Positions 25,526 to 34,513 are shown, counted from the stretch's first letter. The stretch: DNA of 64,000 bases from Clostridia bacterium (GCA_029099685.1 JAQXOO010000026.1:1-64000), one strand, 5' to 3'. The notes: generated by a model from the letters alone, not told the origin. Made by a program: numbers and translations.

Positions 25526-26010
25526 TCGTTCTGGGCCTGGACCCCGGCTACGCCATCGTGGGCTACGGCGCCATCGAGACCCAGCGGGGCAAGCACCGGC
25601 TGTTGTGCTACGGCGCCATCACCACCCCCGCGGGGATGGAGATGTCCCGCCGGCTGCTGGAGATCTCCCGGGATATGCACACCCTGCTGGACCAGGTGCG
25701 GCCCGACGCGGTGGCGGTGGAGGAGCTGTTTTTCAACAACAACATCACCACCGGCATCCAGGTGGCCCAGGCCCGGGGCGTCCTGCTGGCGGCCTGCGCC
25801 GAGCGGGGCCTGACCCCGGTGGCCTATACCCCCTCTCAGGTGAAGCAGAGCGTGGTGGGCTATGGCAAGGCGGAAAAAAAGCAGGTCATGGAGATGACCC
25901 GCATGATGCTGGGGCTGAAGGCCGTCCCCCGGCCGGACGACGCGGCGGACGCGCTGGCCATCGCCCTGTGCCACGCCCACACGGCGGGCAGCATCCTGCC
26001 GGTAAAATAA
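25522..26010 (+). CDS. ruvC: Holliday junction resolvase RuvC
   Basis: A 162-residue endonuclease that cuts Holliday junctions moved by RuvAB. The acidic active site is complete: D7 (GLDPGY), E67 (VEELFF) and D139/D140/D143 (RPDDAADALA). The ATG overlaps the stop of the lyase gene by four bases, so the two are coupled. Unusually, ruvC is separated from ruvA by two lipoprotein genes and an opposite-strand small gene. Confidence 0.95.
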   Translation: MIVLGLDPGYAIVGYGAIETQRGKHRLLCYGAITTPAGMEMSRRLLEISRDMHTLLDQVRPDAVAVEELFFNNNITTGIQVAQARGVLLAACAERGLTPVAYTPSQVKQSVVGYGKAEKKQVMEMTRMMLGLKAVPRPDDAADALAIALCHAHTAGSILPVK

Positions 26011-26038
26011 AAAGGGGCTGGAAACCAGCCCCTTTGTC
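26009..26038. terminator. Terminator between ruvC and a convergent small gene
   Basis: Stem AAAGGGGCTGG/CCAGCCCCTTT. The T-run is best on the minus strand (TTTTTATTTTA), so it mainly serves the small minus-strand gene and perhaps ruvC weakly. Confidence 0.7.
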
Positions 26039-26046
26039 ATAACCTT

Positions 26047-26178
26047 TTACATTCCGGCAAACTGCATGGGTCCCCGCAGCTGAAGAAACACCTCAGACAG
26101 CGCGGTGCCGCAGGCCACCAGGAGCACCACGGTACAAAGGATCAGCGCGGCCATGGGCAAAACAGACTTTTTCAGCAT
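26047..26178 (-). CDS. 43-residue small membrane protein
   Basis: The protein begins MLKKSVLPMAALILCTVVLLVACG, a short positive N-terminus followed by a single hydrophobic helix at about 6-25, and ends QLRGPMQFAGM. ATG 26178 has an AGGGGG site eight bases upstream, and a terminator follows the TAA by about ten bases. The VACG could be a lipobox, but the tail after it is only about 20 residues. I do not recognise the family. It is convergent with ruvC. Confidence 0.6.
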   Translation of the reverse strand: MLKKSVLPMAALILCTVVLLVACGTALSEVFLQLRGPMQFAGM

Positions 26179-26321
26179 GAGCGGTCCCCCTCTTTTTCGT
26201 TTCTCACCCATATAGACCGGAAACGGAAGGAAAAGTTCCGGGGAAAACGAAAAAAAGGAACATTTTTTTGAAAAACCAGTCCAATCCTAACAAGAGAGCG
26301 CCAACGGATCAGGAGGAAGCT

Positions 26322-27857
26322 ATGAAAAAAACCATGATGTGTATCGCAGCGGCCCTGCTTGTCTGCCTGAGTGCCTGCACGCCCCGGACGGAGGACATCC
26401 CCGCGCGGGTGCCGGCAGAGGAGGAAGGCCCCGCCCAGGGGGGCATCCTCACCGACGCGGGCCAGGCCGAGACCCTGCAGGACTACTACGACCGCACCGC
26501 CGTCATCAGCCGCAACGAGCGCATCGACGGCAGCTTTACCGAGACACGGAACTGGGCGCTGGAATACGCCAAGCTGGAATATCCCGGCCGGGACGTGACG
26601 GTGAGCTTCGCGGGGGGCTTTCAGGCGCCCCAGGCCATGTTCCGGGACGAGCTTTCCGCAGGGGTGTGCGCCTGGGAGATCACGGTGACGGAGCCGAGCG
26701 GAGACGGCTTTTCCCAGCGGGTGCAGGTCTATTACTTCACCGAAACGGCGGACGGTGTCCAGCAGCAGTGCTTCAGCGGCCTGCTGGCCGGGGAGGATAT
26801 GCTGGAGAGCAAGCCGGAGGCCTATGCCTATCTGGCGCTGGACACCCGCTTTGCCTCCCGGATGCAGAAGTTGCAGAAGATCGCCCCGCCGGAGGGGGCG
26901 CTGTCGGCGGAGCTTGCCTTTTTGGAGCCTGCCGCCGGGGACTGCCAGGCCTATCCCCTGACGGAGACCGCCGTGGCGGCGCTCTCCCGGCAGGAGGACG
27001 GAAGCTGTGCCCTGACCCTCTGGGACCTGGAGGGCGCCTTTGAGACCCGGACCCGCCCGCTGGAGGGCATCTGGAACTTTGCCGGGCTGGAGGACGGCGT
27101 GCTGACCCTGGAGCAGTATGTCCAGGACGGCCCCCAGCCGGTGCTGGAGGTCCGCATGGGCCCGGCGGGGCCGGAGATCTCCGACAGCGTCCGGGAGGAC
27201 GGCGAGGACTGCTGCCGGGTGGGCGGGTACACCGTCACCTGGAGCGACGGCAGCCTGCTGCTGGGGGACGAGGTGCTGCTGCAGGGCGGCGCCTGGGACC
27301 CGGAGGACGTGACCACCACCCGCAGCTACCAGTTCCAGCAGGCGCTGGACGATCACCGCTTTTTGTACACCGTGGCCGGGTGGGAGTGGGTCGAGGGCAC
27401 CGGCGTCTATGACCTGGACACCCGCACGGAGCGGATGCTGCAGGGGGACCTGGGCGGGTTCGGCTACAGCCTGCCCATCATCCGCACCGAAGCGGGGAAG
27501 GCCCTGGCGGGCTATCTCAGCGAGCCGGGCTGGTGGGGGCTGTCCCTGGTGGACCTGGAACGCTTCGAGGGCAGGGCGCTGAACGTGGGCTGCGACACCG
27601 AGGACGCCGCCGCCGGCCGGGTGGAGGCCAACGGCAGCCTGAGCCGGCTGGCGCTGATGGAGGTCCGGGAGGAACAGCAGCTTTACCGGGTCCGGGTGTG
27701 CGGCACCGCCGGCGGACAGACGCTGTTCAGCTGGGACATCCCCATGGCTTTGGCGGCGGGACAGCCGGAGATCCGCCTGGTGGGGGAAAATACCCTGTTC
27801 GTCAGCCTGCGCCAGTGGGCCACCGACACGGTGTGGCTGTACCGCGTCACCTATTGA
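26322..27857 (+). CDS. Lipoprotein of unknown function, paralogue of the next gene
   Basis: A 511-residue lipoprotein with signal sequence and lipobox LSAC (C at about residue 19). The middle part (about 40-180) has mixed alpha/beta character. From about 230 to the end there are repeated short beta strands (LEGIWNFAGLEDGVLTLEQYV, DGSLLLGDEVLLQGG, HRFLYTVAG, GVYDLDTRTE), suggesting a beta-propeller-like sensor or binding domain. The C-terminal half aligns by eye with the next gene. ATG 26322 follows AGGAGGAAGCT; the earlier in-frame start lacks a signal sequence. No known family comes to mind. Confidence 0.8.
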   Translation: MKKTMMCIAAALLVCLSACTPRTEDIPARVPAEEEGPAQGGILTDAGQAETLQDYYDRTAVISRNERIDGSFTETRNWALEYAKLEYPGRDVTVSFAGGFQAPQAMFRDELSAGVCAWEITVTEPSGDGFSQRVQVYYFTETADGVQQQCFSGLLAGEDMLESKPEAYAYLALDTRFASRMQKLQKIAPPEGALSAELAFLEPAAGDCQAYPLTETAVAALSRQEDGSCALTLWDLEGAFETRTRPLEGIWNFAGLEDGVLTLEQYVQDGPQPVLEVRMGPAGPEISDSVREDGEDCCRVGGYTVTWSDGSLLLGDEVLLQGGAWDPEDVTTTRSYQFQQALDDHRFLYTVAGWEWVEGTGVYDLDTRTERMLQGDLGGFGYSLPIIRTEAGKALAGYLSEPGWWGLSLVDLERFEGRALNVGCDTEDAAAGRVEANGSLSRLALMEVREEQQLYRVRVCGTAGGQTLFSWDIPMALAAGQPEIRLVGENTLFVSLRQWATDTVWLYRVTY

Positions 27858-27891
27858 ACGGCACCGCTTGTTTGGAAAAGGAGGAGACCCC

Positions 27892-29034
27892 ATGAAAAAA
27901 TGGCTTGCCTGTCTGATGATCTGCGCCCTGCTTTTGTGCGCCGCCTGCGGCAAAACCGAGCCGCCCGCGCCGCCCCAGCAGGAGCAGCCCAGCCCCCAGG
28001 TGCCGGAGACTCCGGAAACGCCGGAAACCCCGGTAGTGCCTGAAACTCCGGTGACCCCGGAAACCCCGGAGGCACCGGAGATCCCCGAAACGCCTGATGA
28101 CCCGGGACCCGCCGCCCCGGCGGAGCCGGAGGGGGCAGTGTCCGCCGCGCGGCTGCCGGCGGACGTCCCCGGGCTGGAGGAAGCGCTCTGCCTGGCGCCG
28201 CTGGAGGGCAGCACCGCCGCGCTGCTGGGCCGGGCCGGAGACAAGGCCTGGGCCGTACTCTATGATTACGGTTCCGGGCGGGAGCTCTCCCGTCTGGAGG
28301 TGCCCTTCCACCGGGGAGAGTACCAGTTCACCCGGTATGACGCCGGGACCGTCTGCTATTATGACGGACAAAAGGTCTGGAAGGTGACGGCGGACGGGCA
28401 GATGCAGCTTTCCGCGGAGGAATTCGACGCCGCCGAGCAGTTCCGCATGGGGGACAGGGAGGTCTCCTGGCAGAACGGCTCCATCCTGGTGGACGGCAAG
28501 ACGGTGCTGCAGGCCCGGCCGGGAAAGGACACCTATCTGCTGGCGGCCGTCATCGACCAGCACCGCCTGCTGTATGAGGTCTGCAGCCAGAGCGCCGGTA
28601 ACCAGGGCACTTACGGCGTCTATGACCACCGCACCGATGAAACAAAGCTGGTGACCACGCTGGGGCAGAGCGTGGCGGGCTTCTGGGGGGATACCCTGCT
28701 GGTCTGCCGGACGGGCGACAACGGCCGGCGGTATGCCCTGGGCCGCATGGACCTGAGGGATGACAGCTACGCCCCCCTGACCATCGGCCATGAGACCGCG
28801 GACAAAGCCGTGGACACCGTCCTGTGCAATGACGCGGGTACCCGGCTGATGGTGGTCTGGGACGGCGGTGAGGGCCGCACCGTCCAGGTTTTTGACGTGG
28901 ATACCTGCGGGGAACTGTACCGCTGGACGGCTCCGGCAGGGGAGAACTGGTCGTTTTTCCCTGTGGATGACAACCGCCTCGCGGTGTGGAAGGAGACCTC
29001 CGGGGGTCTGAGCCTGTGGAGCGTGGAATACTGA
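27892..29034 (+). CDS. Lipoprotein with Pro-Glu-Thr stalk and propeller-like domain
   Basis: A 380-residue lipoprotein with lipobox LCAAC, then a PETP-rich stalk of about 60 residues that would hold the domain away from the membrane. The remainder is beta-rich and shares landmarks with the preceding gene: NGSILVDGKTVL, HRLLYEV, GTYGVYDHRTDETKL and a closing LSLWSVEY. ATG 27892 has a strong AGGAGGAG site, and the gap to the upstream gene is 34 bases. The two genes look like an ancient tandem duplication with one stalk added. Function unknown. Confidence 0.8.
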   Translation: MKKWLACLMICALLLCAACGKTEPPAPPQQEQPSPQVPETPETPETPVVPETPVTPETPEAPEIPETPDDPGPAAPAEPEGAVSAARLPADVPGLEEALCLAPLEGSTAALLGRAGDKAWAVLYDYGSGRELSRLEVPFHRGEYQFTRYDAGTVCYYDGQKVWKVTADGQMQLSAEEFDAAEQFRMGDREVSWQNGSILVDGKTVLQARPGKDTYLLAAVIDQHRLLYEVCSQSAGNQGTYGVYDHRTDETKLVTTLGQSVAGFWGDTLLVCRTGDNGRRYALGRMDLRDDSYAPLTIGHETADKAVDTVLCNDAGTRLMVVWDGGEGRTVQVFDVDTCGELYRWTAPAGENWSFFPVDDNRLAVWKETSGGLSLWSVEY

Positions 29035-29080
29035 CGGGCCGGGCCTGCGGATTTTGTCGCAGAACCGCCGCATTTTTTTG

Positions 29081-29109
29081 TTGTGCGCCGCGAACAAATG
29101 TGCTATCAT
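29081..29109 (+). promoter_or_regulatory. ruvA promoter
   Basis: TTGTGC and TATCAT with a 17-base spacer, 34 bases before the ruvA ATG. It probably drives ruvA-ruvB-glmM-glmS. Confidence 0.7.
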
Positions 29110-29143
29110 AGCAATAGATCGCATTTGTGAGAAGAGGAAGCGT

Positions 29144-29746
29144 ATGTTTTATTATATCTCGGGAAAAGTTGCCGCCACCGAGCCGGGCATGGCGGTGATC
29201 GACGCGGGCGGAGTGGGCTATGCCATCAACACCTCCTATACCTCCGCCCGGTCGGTGCGGACCGGCGAGCAGGCTACCTTTTACACCTACCTCCACGTGC
29301 GGGAGGGCGTTTTTGAGCTGTACGGCTTCGTCCGAAAGGAGGAGCTGTCCTGCTTCCGGCAGCTTATCGCCGTTTCCGGGGTGGGTCCCAAGGCGGCCCT
29401 GGCCATTTTGAGCGCGGTCACCCCGGAAAAGCTGGCCCTGTGCGTCATCTCCGGGGATGAAAAAGCCCTTACCGCCGCGCCGGGAATCGGCAAAAAGCTG
29501 GCTCAGCGCATCCTGCTGGAAATGAAGGACAAGATGTCCCGGGACCAGCTGGAGGCGGCGGGAAGCGCTTCCGGCGTCTCCCTGCCCGGGCCGGAGGCCT
29601 CCGGCGGCGCCATGGAGGACGCGCTGGCGGCACTGGCCGTGCTGGGCTATCCTCGGGCGGTGGCGGTGGGCGCCCTGCAGGGCGTGGACACCGCGGGCAT
29701 GGCCACCGACGAGATCGTCCGGGCAGCGCTGAAACGACTGTTTTAA
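29144..29746 (+). CDS. ruvA: Holliday junction branch-migration protein RuvA
   Basis: A 200-residue protein that binds Holliday junctions as a tetramer and loads RuvB. It begins MFYYISGKVA, has the OB fold up to about 62, two helix-hairpin-helix motifs (ISGVGPKAAL-like VSGVGPKAALAIL at about 73-85 and APGIGKKLAQRI at about 108-119), and the C-terminal RuvB-binding domain from about 150. The start follows an AGAGGAAG site. RuvB follows after 12 bases. Confidence 0.95.
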   Translation: MFYYISGKVAATEPGMAVIDAGGVGYAINTSYTSARSVRTGEQATFYTYLHVREGVFELYGFVRKEELSCFRQLIAVSGVGPKAALAILSAVTPEKLALCVISGDEKALTAAPGIGKKLAQRILLEMKDKMSRDQLEAAGSASGVSLPGPEASGGAMEDALAALAVLGYPRAVAVGALQGVDTAGMATDEIVRAALKRLF

Positions 29747-29758
29747 GGAGGAGGAGCC

Positions 29759-30793
29759 GTGGCTATCGAATTCGGACAGGCGCTGGAGGAGGAGCGCATC
29801 GTTTCCTCCACCCTGAACCATGACGACGAGCAGGAGGGCGGCCTGCGCCCCAGGCTGCTCCACGAGTACACGGGACAGCAAAAGGCCAAGGAAAACCTGC
29901 AGATCTACATTTCGGCGGCGCGGCTGCGGGCCGAGCCCCTGGACCATGTGCTGCTGTACGGCCCCCCCGGCCTGGGAAAGACCACTCTGGCGGGCATCAT
30001 CGCCAACGAGATGGGGGTCAACATCCGCATCACCTCCGGCCCCGCCATTGAAAAGGCGGGGGACCTGGCGGCCCTGCTCACCAACCTCAACGAAAACGAC
30101 GTGCTCTTCATCGACGAGATCCACCGCCTCAACCGCAGCGTGGAGGAGGTGCTGTATCCCGCCATGGAGGATTACGCACTGGACATCATCATCGGGAAAG
30201 GGCCTGCCGCCCGTTCCATCCGCCTGGACCTGCCCCGGTTCACCCTCATCGGCGCCACCACCCGGGCGGGGCAGCTGTCCTCGCCCCTGCGGGACCGGTT
30301 CGGCGTCCAGCTGCGGCTGGAGCTGTACACTCCCGAGGAGCTGCAGGCCATCGTCACCCGCACGGCGGGTATTCTGGGCGTGGACATCGATCCCGGCGGC
30401 GCGCTGGAGATCGCCCGGCGGTCCAGGGGCACTCCCCGCATCGCCAACCGCATCCTGAAGCGGGTCCGGGACTTCGCCCAGGTAAAGGGCAGCGGCCGGG
30501 TGGACCGGCACATGGCCGATGTGGCCCTTTCGGCCCTGGAGATCGACGGTCTGGGGCTGGACCGCACCGACCGGCGTATGCTGGAGAGCATCATCCATAA
30601 CTTCCGGGGCGGCCCGGTGGGCCTGGAGACGCTGGCGGCCACCATCGGCGAGGAGAGCGTCACGCTGGAGGATGTGTACGAGCCCTATCTGCTGCAGATC
30701 GGGTTTCTCAACCGCACCCCCCGGGGCCGGTGCGTCACCCCCAAGGCCTATGCCCATCTGGGTATCCCCTTCCAGGGACAGCTGGAGCTGTAG
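29759..30793 (+). CDS. ruvB: Holliday junction DNA helicase RuvB
   Basis: A 344-residue AAA+ motor that drives branch migration with RuvA. It shows [12 protein letters not shown], Walker [10 protein letters not shown], Walker B FIDEIHRL, the sensor motif [18 protein letters not shown], and the C-terminal winged helix ending FLNRTPRGR. It starts at GTG 29759 after GGAGGAGGAG. It forms a ruvAB unit, with glmM about 60 bases downstream. Confidence 0.95.
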   Translation: MAIEFGQALEEERIVSSTLNHDDEQEGGLRPRLLHEYTGQQKAKENLQIYISAARLRAEPLDHVLLYGPPGLGKTTLAGIIANEMGVNIRITSGPAIEKAGDLAALLTNLNENDVLFIDEIHRLNRSVEEVLYPAMEDYALDIIIGKGPAARSIRLDLPRFTLIGATTRAGQLSSPLRDRFGVQLRLELYTPEELQAIVTRTAGILGVDIDPGGALEIARRSRGTPRIANRILKRVRDFAQVKGSGRVDRHMADVALSALEIDGLGLDRTDRRMLESIIHNFRGGPVGLETLAATIGEESVTLEDVYEPYLLQIGFLNRTPRGRCVTPKAYAHLGIPFQGQLEL

Positions 30794-30856
30794 CCCGCTG
30801 CCGGCGGCCCGGTGCCGCCGGTCACGGAGCTTTATACAGAAAAGAGGAAAACTGCT

Positions 30857-32206
30857 ATGAAATATTTCGGAACCGACGGCATCCGCGGCAAGGCGAATGT
30901 GGAGCTGGATCACGATCTGGCCTACCGTACCGGCTTTGCCCTGGGAACGCTGCTGGGCGAGGAGCTGGGCCGCAGGCCTCTGGTGTTCATCGGACGTGAC
31001 ACCCGCATCTCCGGCGGGATGCTGGAGGCGGCCCTCACCGCCGGCCTGTGCAATTCCGGCGCGGACGTCACCGCGCTGGGCGTCATGCCCACCCCTGCCG
31101 TGGCCTGGCTCACCGCCACCGGAGAGGCTGACGCCGGCATCGTCATCTCCGCCAGCCACAACCCCTTCGAGGACAACGGCATCAAGATCTTCGGCGGCGC
31201 GGGCTATAAGCTCACCGACCGGGAGGAGGAGCGGATCGAGGCCATGATCGACGGCCACCCCGGCAGCGAAAAGACGGGCGCGGAGCTGGGCATGGTCCGG
31301 CCCTTCCGGGGCGGAGACCCGGCGGCGGATTATGTGCGCCATGTGGCGGACACCGCGCCCTGCCGCCTCATCGGCCTGCGGGTGGCGGTGGACTGCGCCA
31401 ACGGCGCCGCTTCTGCCACGGCGGAGCAGCTGTTCCGCGCCCTGGGCGCCGACGCGGTCATCATCAACCGGGAGCCGGACGGCGTCAACATCAACGAGGG
31501 CTGCGGAAGCACCCATATCGGCGGCTTGCAGGAGCTGATGCGCACCGGGCGGTTCGCCATTGGCGCGGCCTTTGACGGCGATGCCGACCGCTGCCTGCTG
31601 GTGGACGAGACCGGCGAGGTCATCGACGGCGACCATATCATCGGCATCCTGGCGGAGCATATGAAGAACAGCGGCAGGCTGAAAGGCGGCGTGGTGGGCA
31701 CCATTCTCACCAATCTGGGCCTGCACGCCTTTTTGGAGCAGCGGGATATCCCCATCCAGAGCACCCAGGTGGGCGACCGCTATGTGCTGGAAAAGATGCG
31801 GGAGCAGGGCTGGAACATCGGCGGCGAGCAGTCGGGCCATGTGATCCTGTCCGATTTCGCCACCACCGGCGACGGCCAGCTCACCGCGGTGCAGGTTTTG
31901 TGCGCCATGAAATTGGGCGGAAAGACCGCCTCGGAGCTGAACCGCATGATGGAGTCCTTCCCCCAGGTGTCCGTCAACGTGCCGGTGGACAACCGGCGGA
32001 AGAATGAGGTGGCCTCGCTGCCCCAGGTGCAGGCGGTGGCGGAGGAGATCCGCCAGACCTTCGGCGGCGCGGGCCGGGTGGTCATCCGTCCCTCGGGCAC
32101 CGAGCCCAAGGTCCGGGTCATGGTAGAGGGCCGGGACCGGGAGCTGGTGGGGCAGCTGGCCCAAAAGGCGGCCCAGACGGTCCGCCGGGCGGTGGAACAG
32201 CCGTGA
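30857..32206 (+). CDS. glmM: Phosphoglucosamine mutase
   Basis: A 449-residue enzyme converting glucosamine-6-phosphate to glucosamine-1-phosphate on the way to UDP-GlcNAc. It starts with KYFGTDGIRGKAN, has the phosphoserine loop ISASHNPFEDNGIK, the metal loop AFDGDADRC, GGEQSGHV and the phosphate-binding RPSGTEPKVRVMVEG. ATG 30857 follows an AGAGGAAAA site. It lies directly upstream of glmS, the preceding step of the same pathway. Confidence 0.96.
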   Translation: MKYFGTDGIRGKANVELDHDLAYRTGFALGTLLGEELGRRPLVFIGRDTRISGGMLEAALTAGLCNSGADVTALGVMPTPAVAWLTATGEADAGIVISASHNPFEDNGIKIFGGAGYKLTDREEERIEAMIDGHPGSEKTGAELGMVRPFRGGDPAADYVRHVADTAPCRLIGLRVAVDCANGAASATAEQLFRALGADAVIINREPDGVNINEGCGSTHIGGLQELMRTGRFAIGAAFDGDADRCLLVDETGEVIDGDHIIGILAEHMKNSGRLKGGVVGTILTNLGLHAFLEQRDIPIQSTQVGDRYVLEKMREQGWNIGGEQSGHVILSDFATTGDGQLTAVQVLCAMKLGGKTASELNRMMESFPQVSVNVPVDNRRKNEVASLPQVQAVAEEIRQTFGGAGRVVIRPSGTEPKVRVMVEGRDRELVGQLAQKAAQTVRRAVEQP

Positions 32207-32212
32207 CGATCT

Positions 32213-32242
32213 TCGGGGAGGGGCCTGTACCCTCCCCGTTTC
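32213..32242 (+). terminator. Hairpin after glmM, weak terminator
   Basis: Stem CGGGGAGGG/CCCTCCCCG followed by only GTTTCC. It may reduce read-through into the glmS ribozyme region. Confidence 0.4.
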
Positions 32243-32264
32243 CATATAGAGAGCAAACAGGAAA

Positions 32265-32440
32265 GGAGGAGCGGAAAACAAGCGCCAGCGCTGGCCGGGC
32301 ATGGACCAGCGGACGAGGTGGAGGTTGCGCGAAAGCGCGAAAATCGAAAGGTTCGGCGGATGCCTCCCGTCCCGCCGCGGGGCGGAGGGCCGCAGCAAAA
32401 CCACCGGGCGACCGGTGGGACAAAGTGCGGTCCGCGCGGC
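32265..32440 (+). ncRNA. glmS ribozyme (glucosamine-6-phosphate-activated)
   Basis: The glmS leader contains the ribozyme consensus in order: AGCGCCAGCGCTGG (P1/P2 with the cleavage site between A32281 and G32282), GACGAGGTGGAGGTT, ATCGAAAGGTTCGGCGGATGCCTCCCG (core pseudoknot), and GGTGGGACAAAGTG (P4 region). Glucosamine-6-phosphate acts as cofactor for self-cleavage, which destabilises the mRNA and lowers GlmS when product is abundant. It ends about 40 bases before the ATG. Confidence 0.95.
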
Positions 32441-32481
32441 AGATCCTATTTTTATTTTAAGACAAGGAGCGTTATCGATAT

Positions 32482-34311
32482 ATGTGCGGAATCGTTGGAT
32501 ATGTAGGGGCAAAGCAGGCGGTGCCGGTTTTGCTGCAGGGACTGTATAAGCTGGAATACCGGGGTTATGACTCGGCGGGCGTAGCGCTGCTGGAGCAGGG
32601 CGCGCTGCGGGTCATCAAGACCCGGGGCCGCATCAAAAATCTGGAGGAGCTGACCCGGCAGCAGGGGCCCTTTTCCGCCACCTGCGGCATCGGCCACACC
32701 CGCTGGGCTACCCACGGAGAGCCCTCGGACATCAACGCCCATCCCCATGTCAGCGGCAACGGCCGTGTGGCGCTGGTCCACAACGGCATCATTGAAAATT
32801 ATCTGGAGCTGCGGGAAATGCTGAAGAAGGCGGGCTTCACCATCCAGACCCAGACCGACAGCGAGGTGGTGGCCCACCTGTTCCAGATGCATTACCGGGG
32901 GGATGTGGTCCAGGCCCTGCGGGAGACCGTAAAGCACTTGCGGGGCTCCTATGCCCTGGGGGTCATTACCGCCGACGCCCCGGACCAGCTGGTATGCACC
33001 CGCCGGGACAACCCCCTGATCATCGGCGTGGGCGAGGGCGAAAACATGATCGCCTCGGACATCCCCGCCATCCTGGCCCTGACCAAGCGTTACATCGTCC
33101 TCAGTGATAATCAGATCGCCCGGATCACCGCCGGCGGGGTGGAGGTCACGGACGAGCTGGGCACCCCCGTGGAGCCCCGGGTGGAGACCGTCACCTGGGA
33201 CGTGGCCGCCGCCGAAAAGGGCGGCTACGAGCACTTTATGATGAAGGAGATCTTTGAGCAGCCCAAGGCCGTCCGGGATACCATCGCCCCCCGCCTGCGG
33301 GACGGGCTGCCCGCCCTGGAGGAGGAGGGCCTCAGCGATGAGCTGTTCCGCAATGTGCGCAACATCCATATCACCGCCTGCGGCAGCGCCCTCCACGCGG
33401 GACTGGTGGGCAAACAGGTCATCGAACGGCTGGCCCGGGTGCCGGTGATGGCGCAGGTGGCCTCGGAATTCCGCTACTGCGATCCCATCATCGGGCCGGA
33501 GGACCTGTGCATCGTCATCAGCCAGTCCGGAGAGACGGCGGACACCCTGGCCGCCCTGCGGGAGGCCAAGCGCAAAGGGGCCAAGGTCATCGCCATCGTC
33601 AACGTGGTGTCCTCCTCCGCCGCCCGGGAAGCCGACGGCGTACTCTATACCTGGGCCGGGCCGGAGATCGCCGTGGCCACCACCAAGGCCTATTCCGCCC
33701 AGCTGGCCGCCCTGTACCTCATCGCCGTCCGGGCGGGCATGGCCCGGGGCACCCTGTCCCGGCAGCAGGCGCTGGACATCTGCGCGCACATTGCCGGCCT
33801 GCCCCGCCAGATCGAGGAGACGCTGGCCTGCCGGGCGCAGATGCAGCACCTGGCGTCGCTGTACGCCAACCGTCACAGCGTGTTTTTCATCGGACGCGGC
33901 ACCGACCACACCGCCTGCCAGGAGGCCTCCCTCAAGCTCAAGGAGATCTCCTACGTCCACAGCGAGGCCTATGCCGCCGGCGAACTGAAGCACGGGACCA
34001 TTTCCCTGATCGAGCCGGGCACCCTGGTGGTGGCGCTGGCCTGCGAGCCGGCGCTGGTGGAAAAGACCGTGTCCAATATCAAGGCGGTAAAGGCCCGGGG
34101 CGCCAGCGTGATCCTGGTGACCAACGATGATGCCCTGCGGGAGGACCCGGAGATCTGCGACCATCTGGTGCGGGTGCCCCGGTGTCCCGCCGTGCTCAGT
34201 CCCTCGCTGTCCATCGTTCCCATGCAGCTGCTGGCCTATTATGTGTCGGTGATGCGCGGCTGCGACGTGGATAAGCCCCGGAACCTGGCGAAAAGCGTTA
34301 CCGTGGAATAA
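32482..34311 (+). CDS. glmS: Glutamine--fructose-6-phosphate aminotransferase (isomerizing)
   Basis: A 609-residue enzyme making glucosamine-6-phosphate from fructose-6-phosphate and glutamine. The N-terminal Ntn glutaminase domain begins MCGIVGYVG (nucleophile Cys2) and contains GIGHTRWATHG. Two SIS domains follow from about 290 (SQSGETADT) and 460 (GRGTDHTACQEASLKLKEISY). The C-terminus ends DKPRNLAKSVTVE, which is typical. The start follows AAGGAG by 11 bases. It is controlled by the ribozyme upstream. Confidence 0.97.
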   Translation: MCGIVGYVGAKQAVPVLLQGLYKLEYRGYDSAGVALLEQGALRVIKTRGRIKNLEELTRQQGPFSATCGIGHTRWATHGEPSDINAHPHVSGNGRVALVHNGIIENYLELREMLKKAGFTIQTQTDSEVVAHLFQMHYRGDVVQALRETVKHLRGSYALGVITADAPDQLVCTRRDNPLIIGVGEGENMIASDIPAILALTKRYIVLSDNQIARITAGGVEVTDELGTPVEPRVETVTWDVAAAEKGGYEHFMMKEIFEQPKAVRDTIAPRLRDGLPALEEEGLSDELFRNVRNIHITACGSALHAGLVGKQVIERLARVPVMAQVASEFRYCDPIIGPEDLCIVISQSGETADTLAALREAKRKGAKVIAIVNVVSSSAAREADGVLYTWAGPEIAVATTKAYSAQLAALYLIAVRAGMARGTLSRQQALDICAHIAGLPRQIEETLACRAQMQHLASLYANRHSVFFIGRGTDHTACQEASLKLKEISYVHSEAYAAGELKHGTISLIEPGTLVVALACEPALVEKTVSNIKAVKARGASVILVTNDDALREDPEICDHLVRVPRCPAVLSPSLSIVPMQLLAYYVSVMRGCDVDKPRNLAKSVTVE

Positions 34312-34334
34312 CATCGGGCAAAACCGCGATCATA

Positions 34335-34362
34335 AAAAAACACCCGCTTAAGCGTGGTGTTC
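34335..34362 (-). terminator. Terminator, minus strand
   Basis: On the minus strand CACCaCGC/GCGGGTG with a bulged A is followed by seven T. It is the last of the hairpins downstream of the HEXXH orphan gene. Confidence 0.6.
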
Positions 34363-34381
34363 GCAAGACAGTCAAACAGGC

Positions 34382-34416
34382 AAAAGGCGTGACCTTCGTG
34401 GTCATGCCTTTTTGCT
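34382..34416. terminator. glmS terminator, probably bidirectional
   Basis: A 13-bp stem AAAAGGCgTGACC/GGTCAtGCCTTTT with one G-T pair, followed by TTTTTGC on the plus strand and A-flanked so that it may also work leftward. Confidence 0.7.
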
Positions 34417-34481
34417 TTAAGAGCATAGCCGCTTTAGCAGCACAAGGCGTGCAGCCCCTTGTTCGGAATGCAGTGACGCGA

Positions 34482-34513
34482 AACGCCCCGGACATTCAGG
34501 TGTCCGGGGCGTT
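34482..34513. repeat. Perfect 13-bp inverted repeat
   Basis: AACGCCCCGGACA/TGTCCGGGGCGTT with a 6-base loop and no T-run. It could be a weak terminator for the HEXXH gene or the boundary of an inserted segment. Confidence 0.55.

Noticed and set aside
26236..26270. GTTCC/GGAAC hairpin followed by seven T upstream of the first lipoprotein
   Set aside because: The stem is only five pairs with a 17-base A-rich loop, so I would not call it a terminator.
28550..32512. Reverse-strand frame of 1320 residues over ruvAB-glmM
   Set aside because: It covers three well-identified forward genes. In GC-rich DNA such long antisense frames are common and carry no domain.
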